Assembly: GCA_023428375.1 (NCBI GenBank)
Contig: JAEYYR010000004.1
Span: 72,292-136,291 of the forward strand
Length of the DNA: 64,000 bases
Origin: a bacterium
Lineage (GTDB): Bacteria > Babelota > Babeliae > Babelales > Babelaceae
Reading direction: 5' to 3'
The number at the start of each line of letters is the position of its first letter. Within the stretch, counting starts at the first letter, position 1. The notes under the pieces were generated by a model. That model had not been told where the DNA came from. It ran no database searches and saw nothing but the letters and a program-made list of their open reading frames with translations. A program made the translations under genes and the position numbers. Positions 1 to 8,784 of the stretch are shown piece by piece.

Positions 1-547
1 CAGTAATCAAAGGTAGTTGTATATCTGTTGAAGGCTTTAATCTATCCAAAGCTATGGGACTCGCGGTAAATAAAGGCAATGGATACACTTTAATACGGGA
101 CATAATTTGTCGACAATCAAAATCTTCATACATTGAAATAGCACAAAGGGACATTCCTGCATTTGCAACAAATATTGCGCGTTGTTCTTTAAATAGTTCT
201 AATGCTTGCCAATCAATATTTGGATATGAAATACCTTTGAAATCACTTGAAGGATGTCGTTCAATAAATGCATTAAAATCTCTATATTTTGCTTCAGAAT
301 TATTTTTTATAGATTCCAGATAACGCAAAATTTTATTATGTAAGAATATATTAAATTCTTTTAATTTTTCTTTAGGTACCGCATATTTATCGGCGAAAAT
401 TTGGCACGTTTTATATAAAGCTAATGTTTGTAATGAAGCCACTTGTCTTGATGTACGTAATATTTCAACATTGTTATTATTTTCATCATTTCCAATGATT
501 TGTTGAAAAACGAAAAAAAGGGTGGTTATTAATAGTATTTGTTTCAT
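1..547 (-). CDS. Exported hypothetical protein, 3' end beyond window edge
   Basis: An open frame starts at an ATG (complement of 545-547) and stays open to base 1, giving at least 182 residues without a stop, so the C-terminus is missing. The N-terminus (MKQILLITTLFFVFQQIIGN) is a typical Sec signal peptide with a lysine, a hydrophobic stretch and a likely cleavage near residue 20. The mature part is mostly helical and charged, with no motif I recognise. AAGAAG lies about 8 bases upstream of the ATG. It follows ftsA by 68 bases on the same strand, where ftsZ might have been expected, so it may be co-transcribed with the division genes. Function unknown. Confidence 0.7.
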   Translation of the reverse strand, partial: MKQILLITTLFFVFQQIIGNDENNNNVEILRTSRQVASLQTLALYKTCQIFADKYAVPKEKLKEFNIFLHNKILRYLESIKNNSEAKYRDFNAFIERHPSSDFKGISYPNIDWQALELFKEQRAIFVANAGMSLCAISMYEDFDCRQIMSRIKVYPLPLFTASPIALDRLKPSTDIQLPLIT

Positions 548-615
548 AGTAATGCTTCTTGTTACATTTGTTTTATAGTTTTAAAAATTACAAAAGCACT
601 GTTGATTTTTTATTA

Positions 616-1848
616 TTAAAAGAAATCAAACACCCATGACTTCATGCGCCAATAAATTCTTTGAACTACCGGGCCTGTTAATTGTTCTAAATTTGCACGG
701 GCCTGTTTTTTAAGCGCATACAATAACAATCCATAGCTTGTTGCATACATTGGATGTTCAAGACTTGCTTTAAACGAAACATCAATGGTTGGTTTTCCTA
801 ATCTCACCGGGATATTTAATATTGCGTGTGCACTTTCTTGTAATCCATCAAGTAATGAGCCGCCACCGGTTAATACTAATCCCGCAGGTGCAAATTGATG
901 GAGGTGGTATGCGTGCATTTCTTGATGTATCATCGTCAATAATTCAACGGCGCGGCTTTCAATCACCGCTACGACATCATTGAGTGGTATATCATGGGTG
1001 CCTTCACCGTGCATGGTAGAAACACTGATAAAGTCATCCGGTTCTATTAAACGATGATCAAGAATGCCAAAGTCTCTTTTTAATCGTTCTGCTTCTCGCA
1101 TAGTGGTGCGCAAACAGACAGCCAAATCTTGCGTAAATAAATTACCAGCGATGGTAAAAATGCGTGTGTGTCGAATGGTGCCTTGTTGATAGATTGCAAA
1201 ATCTGACGTCCCCCCGCCAATATCAAGCATAGCAACACCCATGCTTCTTTCTTCAGCGCTGAGCACCGCTTCTGCTGAAGCCAATGGTTCAAGCACAATA
1301 TCACGTACGCCGATGCCGGCCATTTCGCAGCAACTTACTAAATTTTGTACCGAAGAAACGCCACCGGTGATCAAATGTACTTGTGCTTCTAATCGCACGC
1401 CATGCATGCCAACCGGATCGAGTACGCGATGATGTCCATCAATCGTATAAAATTGTGGAATGACATGCAGAATTTGTTGTCCATCAGGAATTGGTACTGC
1501 TTGTGCAGCAGCGATAACATTTTTAACATCTTGTGGGCTTATGACACCATGTTTGATTGCAATTAAACCATGAGAATTCATTGCATGTATGTGACTGCCA
1601 GAGATACCAATATATGCTGATTCAATTTTATAATTTGCCATGATCTCAGCTTCTTGGCAGGCGCTTTTTATTGAATGCACTGCTGGTGCTATATCTACAA
1701 CGACGCCACGAGCTAGTCCATGCGAAGGCGCTTTACCGATTCCCATTAATTCAAGGGTGCCATCGGGCATAGTGCGCGCAATTAAAACACAAATTTTTGT
1801 TGTACCAATATCTATAGCTACTATTACTTCTTCTGGCACGCGATTCAT
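616..1848 (-). CDS. ftsA: Cell division protein FtsA
   Basis: FtsA is an actin-fold ATPase that tethers FtsZ to the inner membrane and recruits later divisome proteins. The actin-type motifs are in order: phosphate-1 IDIGTTK near residues 12-18, phosphate-2 LDIGGGTSD in the middle, and the adenosine motif LTGGGSLLDG toward the C-terminus. The last residues (WRMKSWVFDFF) form the amphipathic membrane-targeting helix usual for FtsA. The frame could be extended 14 codons upstream. I choose the ATG at the complement of 1846-1848 because an AGGAG lies 7 bases before it and because it overlaps the stop of the ftsQ-like gene as ATGA, a sign of translational coupling. Length 410 residues is normal. 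No ftsZ follows within the window. Confidence 0.95.
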   Translation of the reverse strand: MNRVPEEVIVAIDIGTTKICVLIARTMPDGTLELMGIGKAPSHGLARGVVVDIAPAVHSIKSACQEAEIMANYKIESAYIGISGSHIHAMNSHGLIAIKHGVISPQDVKNVIAAAQAVPIPDGQQILHVIPQFYTIDGHHRVLDPVGMHGVRLEAQVHLITGGVSSVQNLVSCCEMAGIGVRDIVLEPLASAEAVLSAEERSMGVAMLDIGGGTSDFAIYQQGTIRHTRIFTIAGNLFTQDLAVCLRTTMREAERLKRDFGILDHRLIEPDDFISVSTMHGEGTHDIPLNDVVAVIESRAVELLTMIHQEMHAYHLHQFAPAGLVLTGGGSLLDGLQESAHAILNIPVRLGKPTIDVSFKASLEHPMYATSYGLLLYALKKQARANLEQLTGPVVQRIYWRMKSWVFDFF

Positions 1849-2573
1849 GGGCATACTCCTTCTAGACCACGAGTATGTATGATCCACCAATCATCAAACC
1901 TGAGGTCAACTATCCAATGGTTAGTTTTTTGGTTCTTTTTTTGTTCTGCATGAAAATTAATAAATTGCTGCCAATAATTGGTCAAAACCGTATTAATATT
2001 CTGAGTGTGATTAATAATCAGGGTATAACGATGTTTATTAACGTATTCATGCGGCGTCAATGCAATACACGTTTTGTTGTGCCATGTAAGAGCAAAATAG
2101 GGTGTTAGGAGTGGTGCTTTATTGAGAATAAAATCTACAATATACGATTCATTTTTTGGTGTTATAGATTCAAGTACTTCCACGGATTCTAGGAGATGGC
2201 GCTGTTCTTCGGTGACAAGCTGTCCTGCAATCAATTGTTTTGATTTGCACACAATGGTGTTTGATGGAATCAATAACGCTTGTGGTGTATTGACGGTAAT
2301 TTTTACGTAAGTTCCATGAGGTTTTATATACCGTTCAATGGTATTTATGCTGGGTAGTAATGATTGTATTTCGTTTAAAAACTGCGGCATTGCCTGTTGA
2401 TGCTTGTAATACGCATCGATGATGGGAGCTTTTAGTTGTGATGCAACACGTGGATCAAGATTCAGTACAAATCGTTGAGGAGCTTTGTATAACAGTAAGG
2501 TGAGCAGGCACAATGCGATACCACCGACACAAAAAAAAATAATGCATATGTATCGATCACGCAAGCATACCAT
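1845..2573 (-). CDS. ftsQ: FtsQ-like cell division protein
   Basis: A 242-residue bitopic protein with a short basic N-terminus, one membrane segment (about residues 9-28) and an extracytoplasmic domain. The C-terminal WIVDLRFDDWWIIH resembles the conserved end of FtsQ/DivIB, where a VDLR-type strand closes the beta domain. Size, topology and position directly upstream of ftsA (ATGA overlap) fit FtsQ, which links FtsA/FtsK to FtsB-FtsL in the periplasm. The POTRA region is too divergent to recognise by eye, so the call rests mostly on synteny and the C-terminal motif. Confidence 0.65.
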   Translation of the reverse strand: MVCLRDRYICIIFFCVGGIALCLLTLLLYKAPQRFVLNLDPRVASQLKAPIIDAYYKHQQAMPQFLNEIQSLLPSINTIERYIKPHGTYVKITVNTPQALLIPSNTIVCKSKQLIAGQLVTEEQRHLLESVEVLESITPKNESYIVDFILNKAPLLTPYFALTWHNKTCIALTPHEYVNKHRYTLIINHTQNINTVLTNYWQQFINFHAEQKKNQKTNHWIVDLRFDDWWIIHTRGLEGVCP

Positions 2574-2660
2574 GACCTGGCCCCTAACCCTAACCCTACG
2601 AGATTTTCCCTACCGTATTGTATAGCTTTTTTAGAAGATGAAAGTCAATATATCTTTGGT

Positions 2661-3107
2661 TTAATCAAGCGTGACGCCATCTTTTTTAATATGCAAAGTA
2701 ATGCGATTGTTCTTGATCGTATTATTACGAGGGCTATCAACAATTGAGATCGGACTCACCGCTGTGCCATCGAGTTCAACATCCATCACATGAGTACGTT
2801 TTGAAGCTGGATTATCTTTTGTTTGTGTGAAGCTCTTAAACGTTATCGTTGCTTTTTTCCACGTAGCTTCTGGATTATTTATTTGAATCGTAAATGATTC
2901 ACCTTGTTGCAACGTAATCTCTTTATTCACTTTATCATCGGCATCAACAGAGAATTGTGAAGATAATTGTCTGTTGTTTGCAGTATCATTGGTGCTCAAG
3001 GTAATAAATACCGGTGAAGACAACTGATTGTGAATAGAAGTTATGGTGACTTGAGCTTCTAAGACTATCGGTAGTGCGCTTATTGCGAGAGCGATTAATT
3101 TCTTCAT
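2661..3107 (-). CDS. Exported beta-rich hypothetical protein
   Basis: A 148-residue protein with a clear signal peptide (MKKLIALAISALPIVLEAQ) and a mature part rich in alternating Thr/Ser/Ile/Val strands, which suggests a small beta-sandwich. There are no cysteines after the signal and no recognisable catalytic motif. AGGAG lies 6 bases before the ATG. It sits between rlmB and the ftsQ-like gene on the same strand, 87 bases upstream of the latter, so it may share their transcript. Function unknown. Confidence 0.7.
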   Translation of the reverse strand: MKKLIALAISALPIVLEAQVTITSIHNQLSSPVFITLSTNDTANNRQLSSQFSVDADDKVNKEITLQQGESFTIQINNPEATWKKATITFKSFTQTKDNPASKRTHVMDVELDGTAVSPISIVDSPRNNTIKNNRITLHIKKDGVTLD

Positions 3108-3180
3108 AGCATCTCCTAAAAAAATTGACTAATACAGTATTATGATAGTCAAATTATGGTTGGAGAGTAAATACTAGCGA

Positions 3181-3921
3181 TTACTTTAATACCTGTATTC
3201 TGGTCGCAATAGTGAAAAGCAAAATTCCGGCTGCAACTGATGCATTGTACGAAATGCTTGGCTCGCGCTGTGAAAGCATGATAGACGTGCCTTCTTTTTG
3301 CACTTGTGGAGAAATACCCGTCGCTTCGTTACCAATAACCAAACATATTGGCTGTTTGTATTCAACTTCAAGCGCGTTTTTGCCACCTAATGCAGCGCAA
3401 TACAAGGTGTATCCTTGTTTTTTTAATTCTTGTGCAGCTGCGATAGCGCTTGGTGCTTCGTAAATTGGCAAGTGTTCAGCAAGACCGGCAGATGCTTTGA
3501 GTGCAGCGGCATTAATCGGTGCGGATGATTTTTGAGAAATCACAACACCATGTACACCGGTGCAGTATGCTGTACGGAGAATAGCACCCATGTTTCGAAC
3601 GTCTTGGATCGAATCAAGCATCAAAATAAATGGATGGGTTTGGGGAGAAAATGGTTTTTTTTGAGTTATAAACGGAGTGGTAACACCAACAAAGCCTTGA
3701 TGATCCGGTGTTTGTGCAAAACGGGTCAAAGTATCACGAGTAACATATTTTATGACAACGGTGCTTGGCAAAAGGCTTTTAATTTCATTAAACGCTTTTG
3801 GGGTAGGCTGGGTTGTATACAATACGAGTAATTTACGCTTTTTTGCGCGCAAAACTTCACGTATTGGATGAAGTCCATAAATATATTCTTGGTTTGCCGG
3901 ATTGGTTTGTTGTTTTGACAC
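3181..3921 (-). CDS. rlmB: 23S rRNA 2'-O-ribose methyltransferase, TrmH/SpoU family (RlmB-like)
   Basis: SpoU/TrmH enzymes methylate a ribose 2'-OH in rRNA or tRNA from SAM using a knotted SPOUT fold; RlmB acts on 23S rRNA G2251. An N-terminal substrate-binding domain (residues 12-80, beginning YIYGLHPIREVL) precedes the three SPOUT motifs: DSIQDVRNMGAILR (103-116, with the conserved Asn and Arg), VIGNEATGI (195-203), and SISYNASVAAGI (222-233, a variant of the usual SLNVSVA). Length 246 is standard. The start is a GTG, since no in-frame ATG precedes the catalytic domain. RlmB is the closest fit, but other TrmH-family targets cannot be excluded. Confidence 0.88.
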   Translation of the reverse strand: MSKQQTNPANQEYIYGLHPIREVLRAKKRKLLVLYTTQPTPKAFNEIKSLLPSTVVIKYVTRDTLTRFAQTPDHQGFVGVTTPFITQKKPFSPQTHPFILMLDSIQDVRNMGAILRTAYCTGVHGVVISQKSSAPINAAALKASAGLAEHLPIYEAPSAIAAAQELKKQGYTLYCAALGGKNALEVEYKQPICLVIGNEATGISPQVQKEGTSIMLSQREPSISYNASVAAGILLFTIATRIQVLK

Positions 3922-3987
3922 GGAATGGCTATTTTTGTTTGGGTGTGATACAAATATGTTAGTAATTTAGCACACTTTGCGTAGTTT

Positions 3988-4689
3988 ATGAAGCCAAGAT
4001 TTTCCAAAAGAACCCAAAACCGATCATTTATCTATATGCTTTTTTTGATTTTTAGCTTAGTTCTTGGACTGGCTTCCATAAATAACTATTCAGTGCCCAT
4101 TCGACCATTGGCTAAGGTGGTATCTTCGTCAGCTCAATTAGTGGCCAAAAAATGCCATCATATTGAAGTTGCAAAAAAAGAACTTATTATTGGCAAGCCC
4201 CATCCGCTATCAAATGTCTATTTTATGCCTGATGATAAAGTACTATTTAAAGATGTTATGTTGGGCTTGATCCATTCAGAACATGTTGGCATCGATATTG
4301 CTGCATTTACTTTTAACTACAAGCCATTTGCCGATGCAATTCTTGATGCTGCAAAGCGTGGCGTAAAGATTCGTATTGTTGCTGATGGTAATAATGCACA
4401 AAGTCCCTATAGCAAGGTGGCAGATTTGAAGCATAAAAATATTGCGCGGTATGTTTTCCAATCTTCTAAGCAGAGTAAATGGGAACCGCTGATGCACCAT
4501 AAGTTTATGATTTTTAAATCGACACTGGGTGGGCGATCATTTTTGGAAAAAGGTTCTTTTAATTTCAGTCAATCTGCTCTTAATAATCAAGAAAATGCTG
4601 AAATAACTTCAAGTAAAGCTATGATTCAACGCTTTAGTCAGCAATTTGAATTATTGATAAAACGATCAAAGCTTTATAAGTCTCATTGA
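3988..4689 (+). CDS. Membrane-anchored single-HKD phospholipase D-fold protein
   Basis: A 233-residue protein with a basic N-terminus and one hydrophobic signal-anchor (residues 14-31), followed by a PLD-fold domain. One HKD-like motif is present: HHK at 170-172, then GSFNFSQSALNNQENAE at 189-205, typical of Nuc/mitoPLD-type enzymes that work as dimers on DNA or phospholipids. The Asp of HxKx4D is replaced: residue 177 is Lys, in a stretch longer than usual. His and Lys, the phospho-enzyme residues, are kept. Activity is therefore uncertain. It is divergent from rlmB, and its C-terminus lies 50 bases before the next exported gene. The substrate cannot be told from sequence. Confidence 0.72.
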   Translation: MKPRFSKRTQNRSFIYMLFLIFSLVLGLASINNYSVPIRPLAKVVSSSAQLVAKKCHHIEVAKKELIIGKPHPLSNVYFMPDDKVLFKDVMLGLIHSEHVGIDIAAFTFNYKPFADAILDAAKRGVKIRIVADGNNAQSPYSKVADLKHKNIARYVFQSSKQSKWEPLMHHKFMIFKSTLGGRSFLEKGSFNFSQSALNNQENAEITSSKAMIQRFSQQFELLIKRSKLYKSH

Positions 4690-4739
4690 CTTGTCTTTTA
4701 CTACCAGCACTGATTACACTTGGCCAAAAGAGGTATTGC

Positions 4740-5582
4740 ATGATGGTAGTATTGTTTTTTCTGGCCACAATGGTATGTGCACAAGATGACACAAAAATTG
4801 TTTTGCTCAATGCGATTCCTCGCTTACTTGATGATTTTGACAATTTTAGTGATCAGCATCGAGTTTCAAAAGATTTTAAAAAAAATTCTCAAGAATTTCT
4901 CAAAAATGCTATTTATAGATTAATTGGCATATCCCCTGATGATCGTGCAAAGCTATTAGATCCAAAGACATCGGTTGAAGATGTTACGGCAATTCGCTAT
5001 AAGATTGGTGCGCAACGTAATGCATGGAGCAAGCATATCCCGCCATTACGCAAAGCGCTTAAAGACCCAGAAGCGTTAATTGATTCAATTAAAACGTACG
5101 TAGAAAAAATCAAAGAGCATGTACCAAGTGATTGGTATAGCGTGGTCCAAAAATGGATCGACACGCTCAAAACCGATCATCTTGATGCTTTCAAGAAGTG
5201 GGCCAAGGCGACTACCAAATTTATTGATGATCTTGATGGTTTGTCCAAGGAATATGTGGGCAAAGACTTTCAAGTTCTCGGTTTGACCACCGAAGAGGTT
5301 GAACATTGGTTCAAAGATACCGAAGATCCTGTCTCTGATTACGCCAAAGCTATTGATGAAACCTTAAAAAAACCATTTGATTTGTTGATGAAAGGTCTAA
5401 AATCGTTAGATCCCGCAATTATTGATTTTCCAGCGTTAAAAAATTCCCTTGCTGAGGAAATTGACCGCTTAACGTCTCAATCAAAGCCTCAAATTCTGCA
5501 GGAAGAGGAGCCACAAAATGGTACTCCTGTCCGTCAAAAGAAAACGATAGACTTGAAGCATGCAACGCTTGACGAGAAATAA
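4740..5582 (+). CDS. Exported helical hypothetical protein
   Basis: A 280-residue protein with a signal peptide (MMVVLFFLATMVCAQ, likely cleavage after Ala14) and a mature region that is almost wholly charged alpha-helix (many Lys/Asp/Glu, heptad-like spacing), ending in a polar tail. I place the start at the ATG at 4740 because AAGAGG lies about 6 bases upstream; an earlier TTG would add 18 non-signal residues. Its 3' end runs 164 bases into the 3' end of rluD on the opposite strand. No known domain seen. It resembles in style, but not clearly in sequence, the exported helical protein at 31377. Confidence 0.7.
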   Translation: MMVVLFFLATMVCAQDDTKIVLLNAIPRLLDDFDNFSDQHRVSKDFKKNSQEFLKNAIYRLIGISPDDRAKLLDPKTSVEDVTAIRYKIGAQRNAWSKHIPPLRKALKDPEALIDSIKTYVEKIKEHVPSDWYSVVQKWIDTLKTDHLDAFKKWAKATTKFIDDLDGLSKEYVGKDFQVLGLTTEEVEHWFKDTEDPVSDYAKAIDETLKKPFDLLMKGLKSLDPAIIDFPALKNSLAEEIDRLTSQSKPQILQEEEPQNGTPVRQKKTIDLKHATLDEK

Positions 5583-6399
5583 GCTTTGAGGATGATCCAT
5601 ATACTGCATCTCCGACGATCGGATGGCCTATAGCCGCACAATGGACGCGAATTTGATGGGTGCGCCCGGTCACGGGGAAAGCTGTTATGAGTGATGCCTC
5701 TGTATAAGTAGCTTTGGTTTCATAATGAGTTAATGATGGACGCCCTGATCCATACATATGGGTCATTTTATGGGGTTCGGAGCGATGACGATCTATAGGA
5801 AAGTCGATGCTGCCTTCTGGTCCTGGATTGCCTTGTACTACTGCGGTATAGGTCTTTTTGATCAAACGATCTTTAAACATTTGACCAAGCTGCGTCATGC
5901 CATACGCGGTGCGCGCTATTACCATGATACCTGAAGTATCTTTATCAAGGCGGTGAACGATGCCTGGGCGGTCATTGCTGCCTACGGTTGCAATATCATT
6001 AAAATGAGAAATGAGCCAATCGACTAAAGAAATGCCTTGGAAGCCTGACAGCGGCGCATGGACGATGAGCCCAGCAGGTTTATTGATAATCAGAAAATGT
6101 TCATGTTCAAAAATAACCTGAACCGCTAAGTGTTCGACGGCTTGGCGAGGCTTTTCTAGTGGTGCCGGTGCAGGAAAATATACTTGGACCGAATCTTGAT
6201 TTTTTACGAGAATGCTATGTTTACTTGCAGGTGATCCATTGATTTGGACGTGACCGGCATCGATACTTTTTTGAAAGAAAGAACGGGAATAGCCAGGGAA
6301 TGCAGTGGCCAAGAATTGGTCAATACGTTTACCTTCAGCTTCAGGTTCAACCGTTTTAAATAGGGTTGTATCAGGCGTGATTGCGTGTGTGAATTCCAT
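5419..6399 (-). CDS. rluD: 23S rRNA pseudouridine synthase, RluD/RluA family
   Basis: This enzyme isomerises uridines to pseudouridine in 23S rRNA (in E. coli U1911/1915/1917). An N-terminal S4 RNA-binding domain (residues 24-60, RIDQFLATAFPGYSRS) is followed by the catalytic domain. The hallmark HRLDKDTSG at 149-157 carries the catalytic Asp152, and the downstream GRTHQIRVHCAAIGHPIVGD block is intact in parts. The C-terminal FVAPLPAEF motif is conserved in the family, so the gene really does extend into its overlap with the convergent gene. Length 326 is usual. RluD is the best fit within RluA/C/D. Confidence 0.92.
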   Translation of the reverse strand: MEFTHAITPDTTLFKTVEPEAEGKRIDQFLATAFPGYSRSFFQKSIDAGHVQINGSPASKHSILVKNQDSVQVYFPAPAPLEKPRQAVEHLAVQVIFEHEHFLIINKPAGLIVHAPLSGFQGISLVDWLISHFNDIATVGSNDRPGIVHRLDKDTSGIMVIARTAYGMTQLGQMFKDRLIKKTYTAVVQGNPGPEGSIDFPIDRHRSEPHKMTHMYGSGRPSLTHYETKATYTEASLITAFPVTGRTHQIRVHCAAIGHPIVGDAVYGSSSKLISRQALHASSLSFSFDGQEYHFVAPLPAEFEALIETLSGQFPQQGNFLTLENQ

Positions 6400-6529
6400 A
6401 ATAATGCTATTTCTCGTTATAATTTCAGGGTAACTACTATAAATTTTTAAGTCAAATGGACAATTATGTGCTGGTTGTATAAAATAAAAGAGAATTGTTC
6501 TGGGATAGCGAGAGTTACAAGGAGACTGT

Positions 6530-7882
6530 ATGGTGCATCATAAAATTATTGATCAAATTCGCTCCCACCGCGATACGGTCTTGGCCCAAGATTCTCCCCT
6601 CGGAGTTATGCTTTGGCACGAACTTCTCCGTTTACATCCTGCCGACATTGCCCAATGTATATCACAGTTTGACTATGATGACGCAACTGCGTTCTTTTTG
6701 CAATTTCCTGAAGACATTCGGATCGAAGTTTTTAACGAATTATATACTAATTTAAAGATTGCCTGCTTTGCAGCGCTCAATGATCACGACCGTCGCACGA
6801 TTTTATCCCATCTTTCTATCGACGAAGTTACCGACTTTTTTGATGAACTCTCTGATGAACAATTAAAAGAATATATAAAATACGTTCATACCAAAGATCG
6901 CGAAGAACTCTTATCATTGCTCCAATTTACGCCAGATTCTGCTGGTGGGAGCATGGAAACCGATGTTCTGACCTTGATGCAGGACTTTACAGTTGAAAAG
7001 AGTGTTTCTATTCTTCAACGCTTACAACCAAAAAAATTATTACAGCAAATTTATGTGACTGACCAACACAATCAATTGGTAGGTCATATAAATCTTGAAG
7101 ATTTGCTCTCTAATCATCCAAAGGCACGTATTTCTTCATTCTTGCAACCCAATGAATTGGTGGTGCAGGGTGATGAGGACCGAGAAGAAGTAGCAAAACA
7201 AATGCTTCACTATAATTTAAACTCGGTACCCGTAGTTGATGATGAAAATGTCTTTTTAGGAGTAATTGCCGGAGATACGGTTGCAGAAATTATCGAAGAA
7301 GAGGCATCTGAAGATATTTACCGTTTGGCAGCGATGGCGCCTATTCGGCATACCTACTTTGAAACGCCGTTCTTTAAATTGCTCTATCAACGCAGTTCTA
7401 TCTTATTAATACTTTTGATCGCACAATCGATTTCTAGTGTGATTATGCATTATTATGAGCATATTCTTGCTGGTTTTTTGATGATATTTGTCCCAATGCT
7501 TATAAGTACCGGTGGTAACACCAGTAACCAATCTTCAACGTTGGTTATCCAAGGTATGGCAACCGGTGAAATTGATGATGGCGCAATTTGGCGTTTCATC
7601 AAGCGTGAAATGTTGATGGCGGTATGTATCGCAGGCCTTTTGGGTCTATTTTCATTCCTGCGCATCTATTTCACGTACGGCAAGCTCTGGGCTTCTTTCA
7701 CAGTTAGCTTATCGCTAGCGTGCATTGTCCTTTGTTCGGTGATACTGGGCAGCTGTATGCCAATCCTTCTTAAAAAATTAAATATGGATCCTGCGCACTC
7801 TGCGGGACCGCTCTTGGCAACCCTTATGGATATCATTGGTTTAACGCTTTATTGTACAATTAGTTCATTTATGTTGCGTTAA
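6530..7882 (+). CDS. mgtE: Magnesium transporter MgtE
   Basis: MgtE is a dimeric Mg2+ channel gated by cytoplasmic Mg2+ sensing. The N-terminal superhelical MgtE_N domain spans about residues 25-130, followed by FTPDSAGGSMETDV (133-146), the usual join to the CBS pair (about 145-260). The C-terminal pore domain has five hydrophobic segments from about residue 287, with the conserved STGGNTSNQSSTLVIQGMA signature starting at 326. Length 450 matches the family. AGGAG precedes the ATG by about 5 bases. It lies just upstream of the tRNA pair but is separated from it by the tRNA promoter. Confidence 0.95.
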   Translation: MVHHKIIDQIRSHRDTVLAQDSPLGVMLWHELLRLHPADIAQCISQFDYDDATAFFLQFPEDIRIEVFNELYTNLKIACFAALNDHDRRTILSHLSIDEVTDFFDELSDEQLKEYIKYVHTKDREELLSLLQFTPDSAGGSMETDVLTLMQDFTVEKSVSILQRLQPKKLLQQIYVTDQHNQLVGHINLEDLLSNHPKARISSFLQPNELVVQGDEDREEVAKQMLHYNLNSVPVVDDENVFLGVIAGDTVAEIIEEEASEDIYRLAAMAPIRHTYFETPFFKLLYQRSSILLILLIAQSISSVIMHYYEHILAGFLMIFVPMLISTGGNTSNQSSTLVIQGMATGEIDDGAIWRFIKREMLMAVCIAGLLGLFSFLRIYFTYGKLWASFTVSLSLACIVLCSVILGSCMPILLKKLNMDPAHSAGPLLATLMDIIGLTLYCTISSFMLR

Positions 7883-7925
7883 TTGACCAAATTTGATAAA
7901 AATTGAAAGAAATATACGGTATTTC

Positions 7926-7954
7926 TTGACAAAATGCTGCTGTATTTATAATAT
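7926..7954 (+). promoter_or_regulatory. Sigma-70-type promoter of the tRNA pair
   Basis: TTGACA (7926-7931) and TAATAT (7949-7954) are separated by exactly 17 bases. This is almost the full sigma-70 consensus, ending 20 bases before tRNA-Lys. It is the clearest promoter in the window. Confidence 0.85.
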
Positions 7955-7974
7955 TTTAATCGTTCTTGAGCCGT

Positions 7975-8050
7975 GAGCCGCTAGCTCAGTCGGTAGAGCA
8001 ACAGCCTTTTAAGCTGTGGGTCGTTGGTTCGAATCCAACGCGGCTCACCA
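7975..8050 (+). tRNA. tRNA-Lys (anticodon UUU)
   Basis: The cloverleaf folds by eye: acceptor GAGCCGC (7975-7981) pairs with GCGGCTC (8040-8046), followed by discriminator A and an encoded CCA (8048-8050). The D stem is GCTC/GAGC. The anticodon stem is ACAGC/GCTGT with loop CTTTTAA, giving anticodon TTT at 8008-8010. The T arm is GTTGG-TTCGAAT-CCAAC. Length 76. Confidence 0.97.
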
Positions 8051-8066
8051 TATCTTTAATTTATGC

Positions 8067-8144
8067 GTCCCTATCGTCTAGCCTGGTCTAGGACATCGCC
8101 CTTTCACGGCGGAAACAGGGGTTCGAATCCCCTTAGGGACGCCA
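8067..8144 (+). tRNA. tRNA-Glu (anticodon UUC)
   Basis: Acceptor GTCCCTA (8067-8073) pairs with TAGGGAC (8134-8140), followed by G and an encoded CCA. The anticodon loop CTTTCAC (8101-8107) gives anticodon TTC at 8103-8105. The T arm is CAGGG GTTCGAA TCCCC-like. It lies 16 bases after tRNA-Lys and is probably co-transcribed from the same promoter. Confidence 0.97.
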
Positions 8145-8207
8145 TAGTTTTAATATTTCATATATCTTTTTAATGATCCCAAATATATTAACTCCATAAG
8201 GATACTT

Positions 8208-8528
8208 ATGTTTAAGCGAGTTCATGCATGGTTAATGATTTGCATATTTAGTTTTTCATTGGTGGGCGCACATCATCCTGAAGAACAGAATAATTCTAAA
8301 GTTTGGAAAAATGCATTATTTGGAGCGGTTGCAGTCGGAGCAGCATATTCTTTAATGTTTTGGTTACCTCAAACGAAAGCCTTAATCGAAAATTTTGATT
8401 TTTGGTACGCCGTTCAAACTACGCATGTACCACGCGTTGCTCTTGATGCGGCAACTATTGCAGCATGTGCTGTAGCTATTCACGAAATTAATAAAGAAGA
8501 ACAGCCATCTAAAAAATCAAGACATTGA
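8208..8528 (+). CDS. Small exported or membrane protein
   Basis: A 106-residue protein with a signal-like N-terminus (MFKRVHAWLMICIFSFSLVGAH), then two further hydrophobic stretches (about residues 36-53 and 76-91) and a charged tail ending in KKSRH. AAGGA lies 7 bases before the ATG. It is the first of a run of small lineage-specific membrane or exported genes after the tRNAs. A terminator-like hairpin follows. No family recognised. Confidence 0.65.
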   Translation: MFKRVHAWLMICIFSFSLVGAHHPEEQNNSKVWKNALFGAVAVGAAYSLMFWLPQTKALIENFDFWYAVQTTHVPRVALDAATIAACAVAIHEINKEEQPSKKSRH

Positions 8529-8554
8529 TTTTTATATTAAAAAAAAATTATTTA

Positions 8555-8585
8555 AATGAGAAGTTGAAAAACTTCTCATTTTCTT
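8555..8585 (+). terminator. Hairpin terminator after the 8208 gene
   Basis: AATGAGAAGTT (8555-8565) and AACTTCTCATT (8570-8580) form an 11-bp stem with a 4-base loop, followed by TTCTTT. Confidence 0.75.
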
Positions 8586-8784
8586 TATGTACAATTAGTT
8601 CTCAGCTCCAAAGCGATTTTGGGAATTAAAATTATTAAAAATAGAGCTGAATTATGTTTTTAAAATAAATTTTTTACCCATTTTATTTAGCGCATTATTA
8701 TATATATAAAATTTTTAATGTTTACAATTTGAAGTTTATTTTTTTTAATTTAGAATGAATGCTCGTAAACCAAGTGAGACATTT

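Noticed and set aside
2582..2597. Telomere-like CCCTAACCCTAACCCT just upstream of the ftsQ-like gene
   Set aside because: Only about two and a half units, not at an end and within a bacterial operon; chance is enough.
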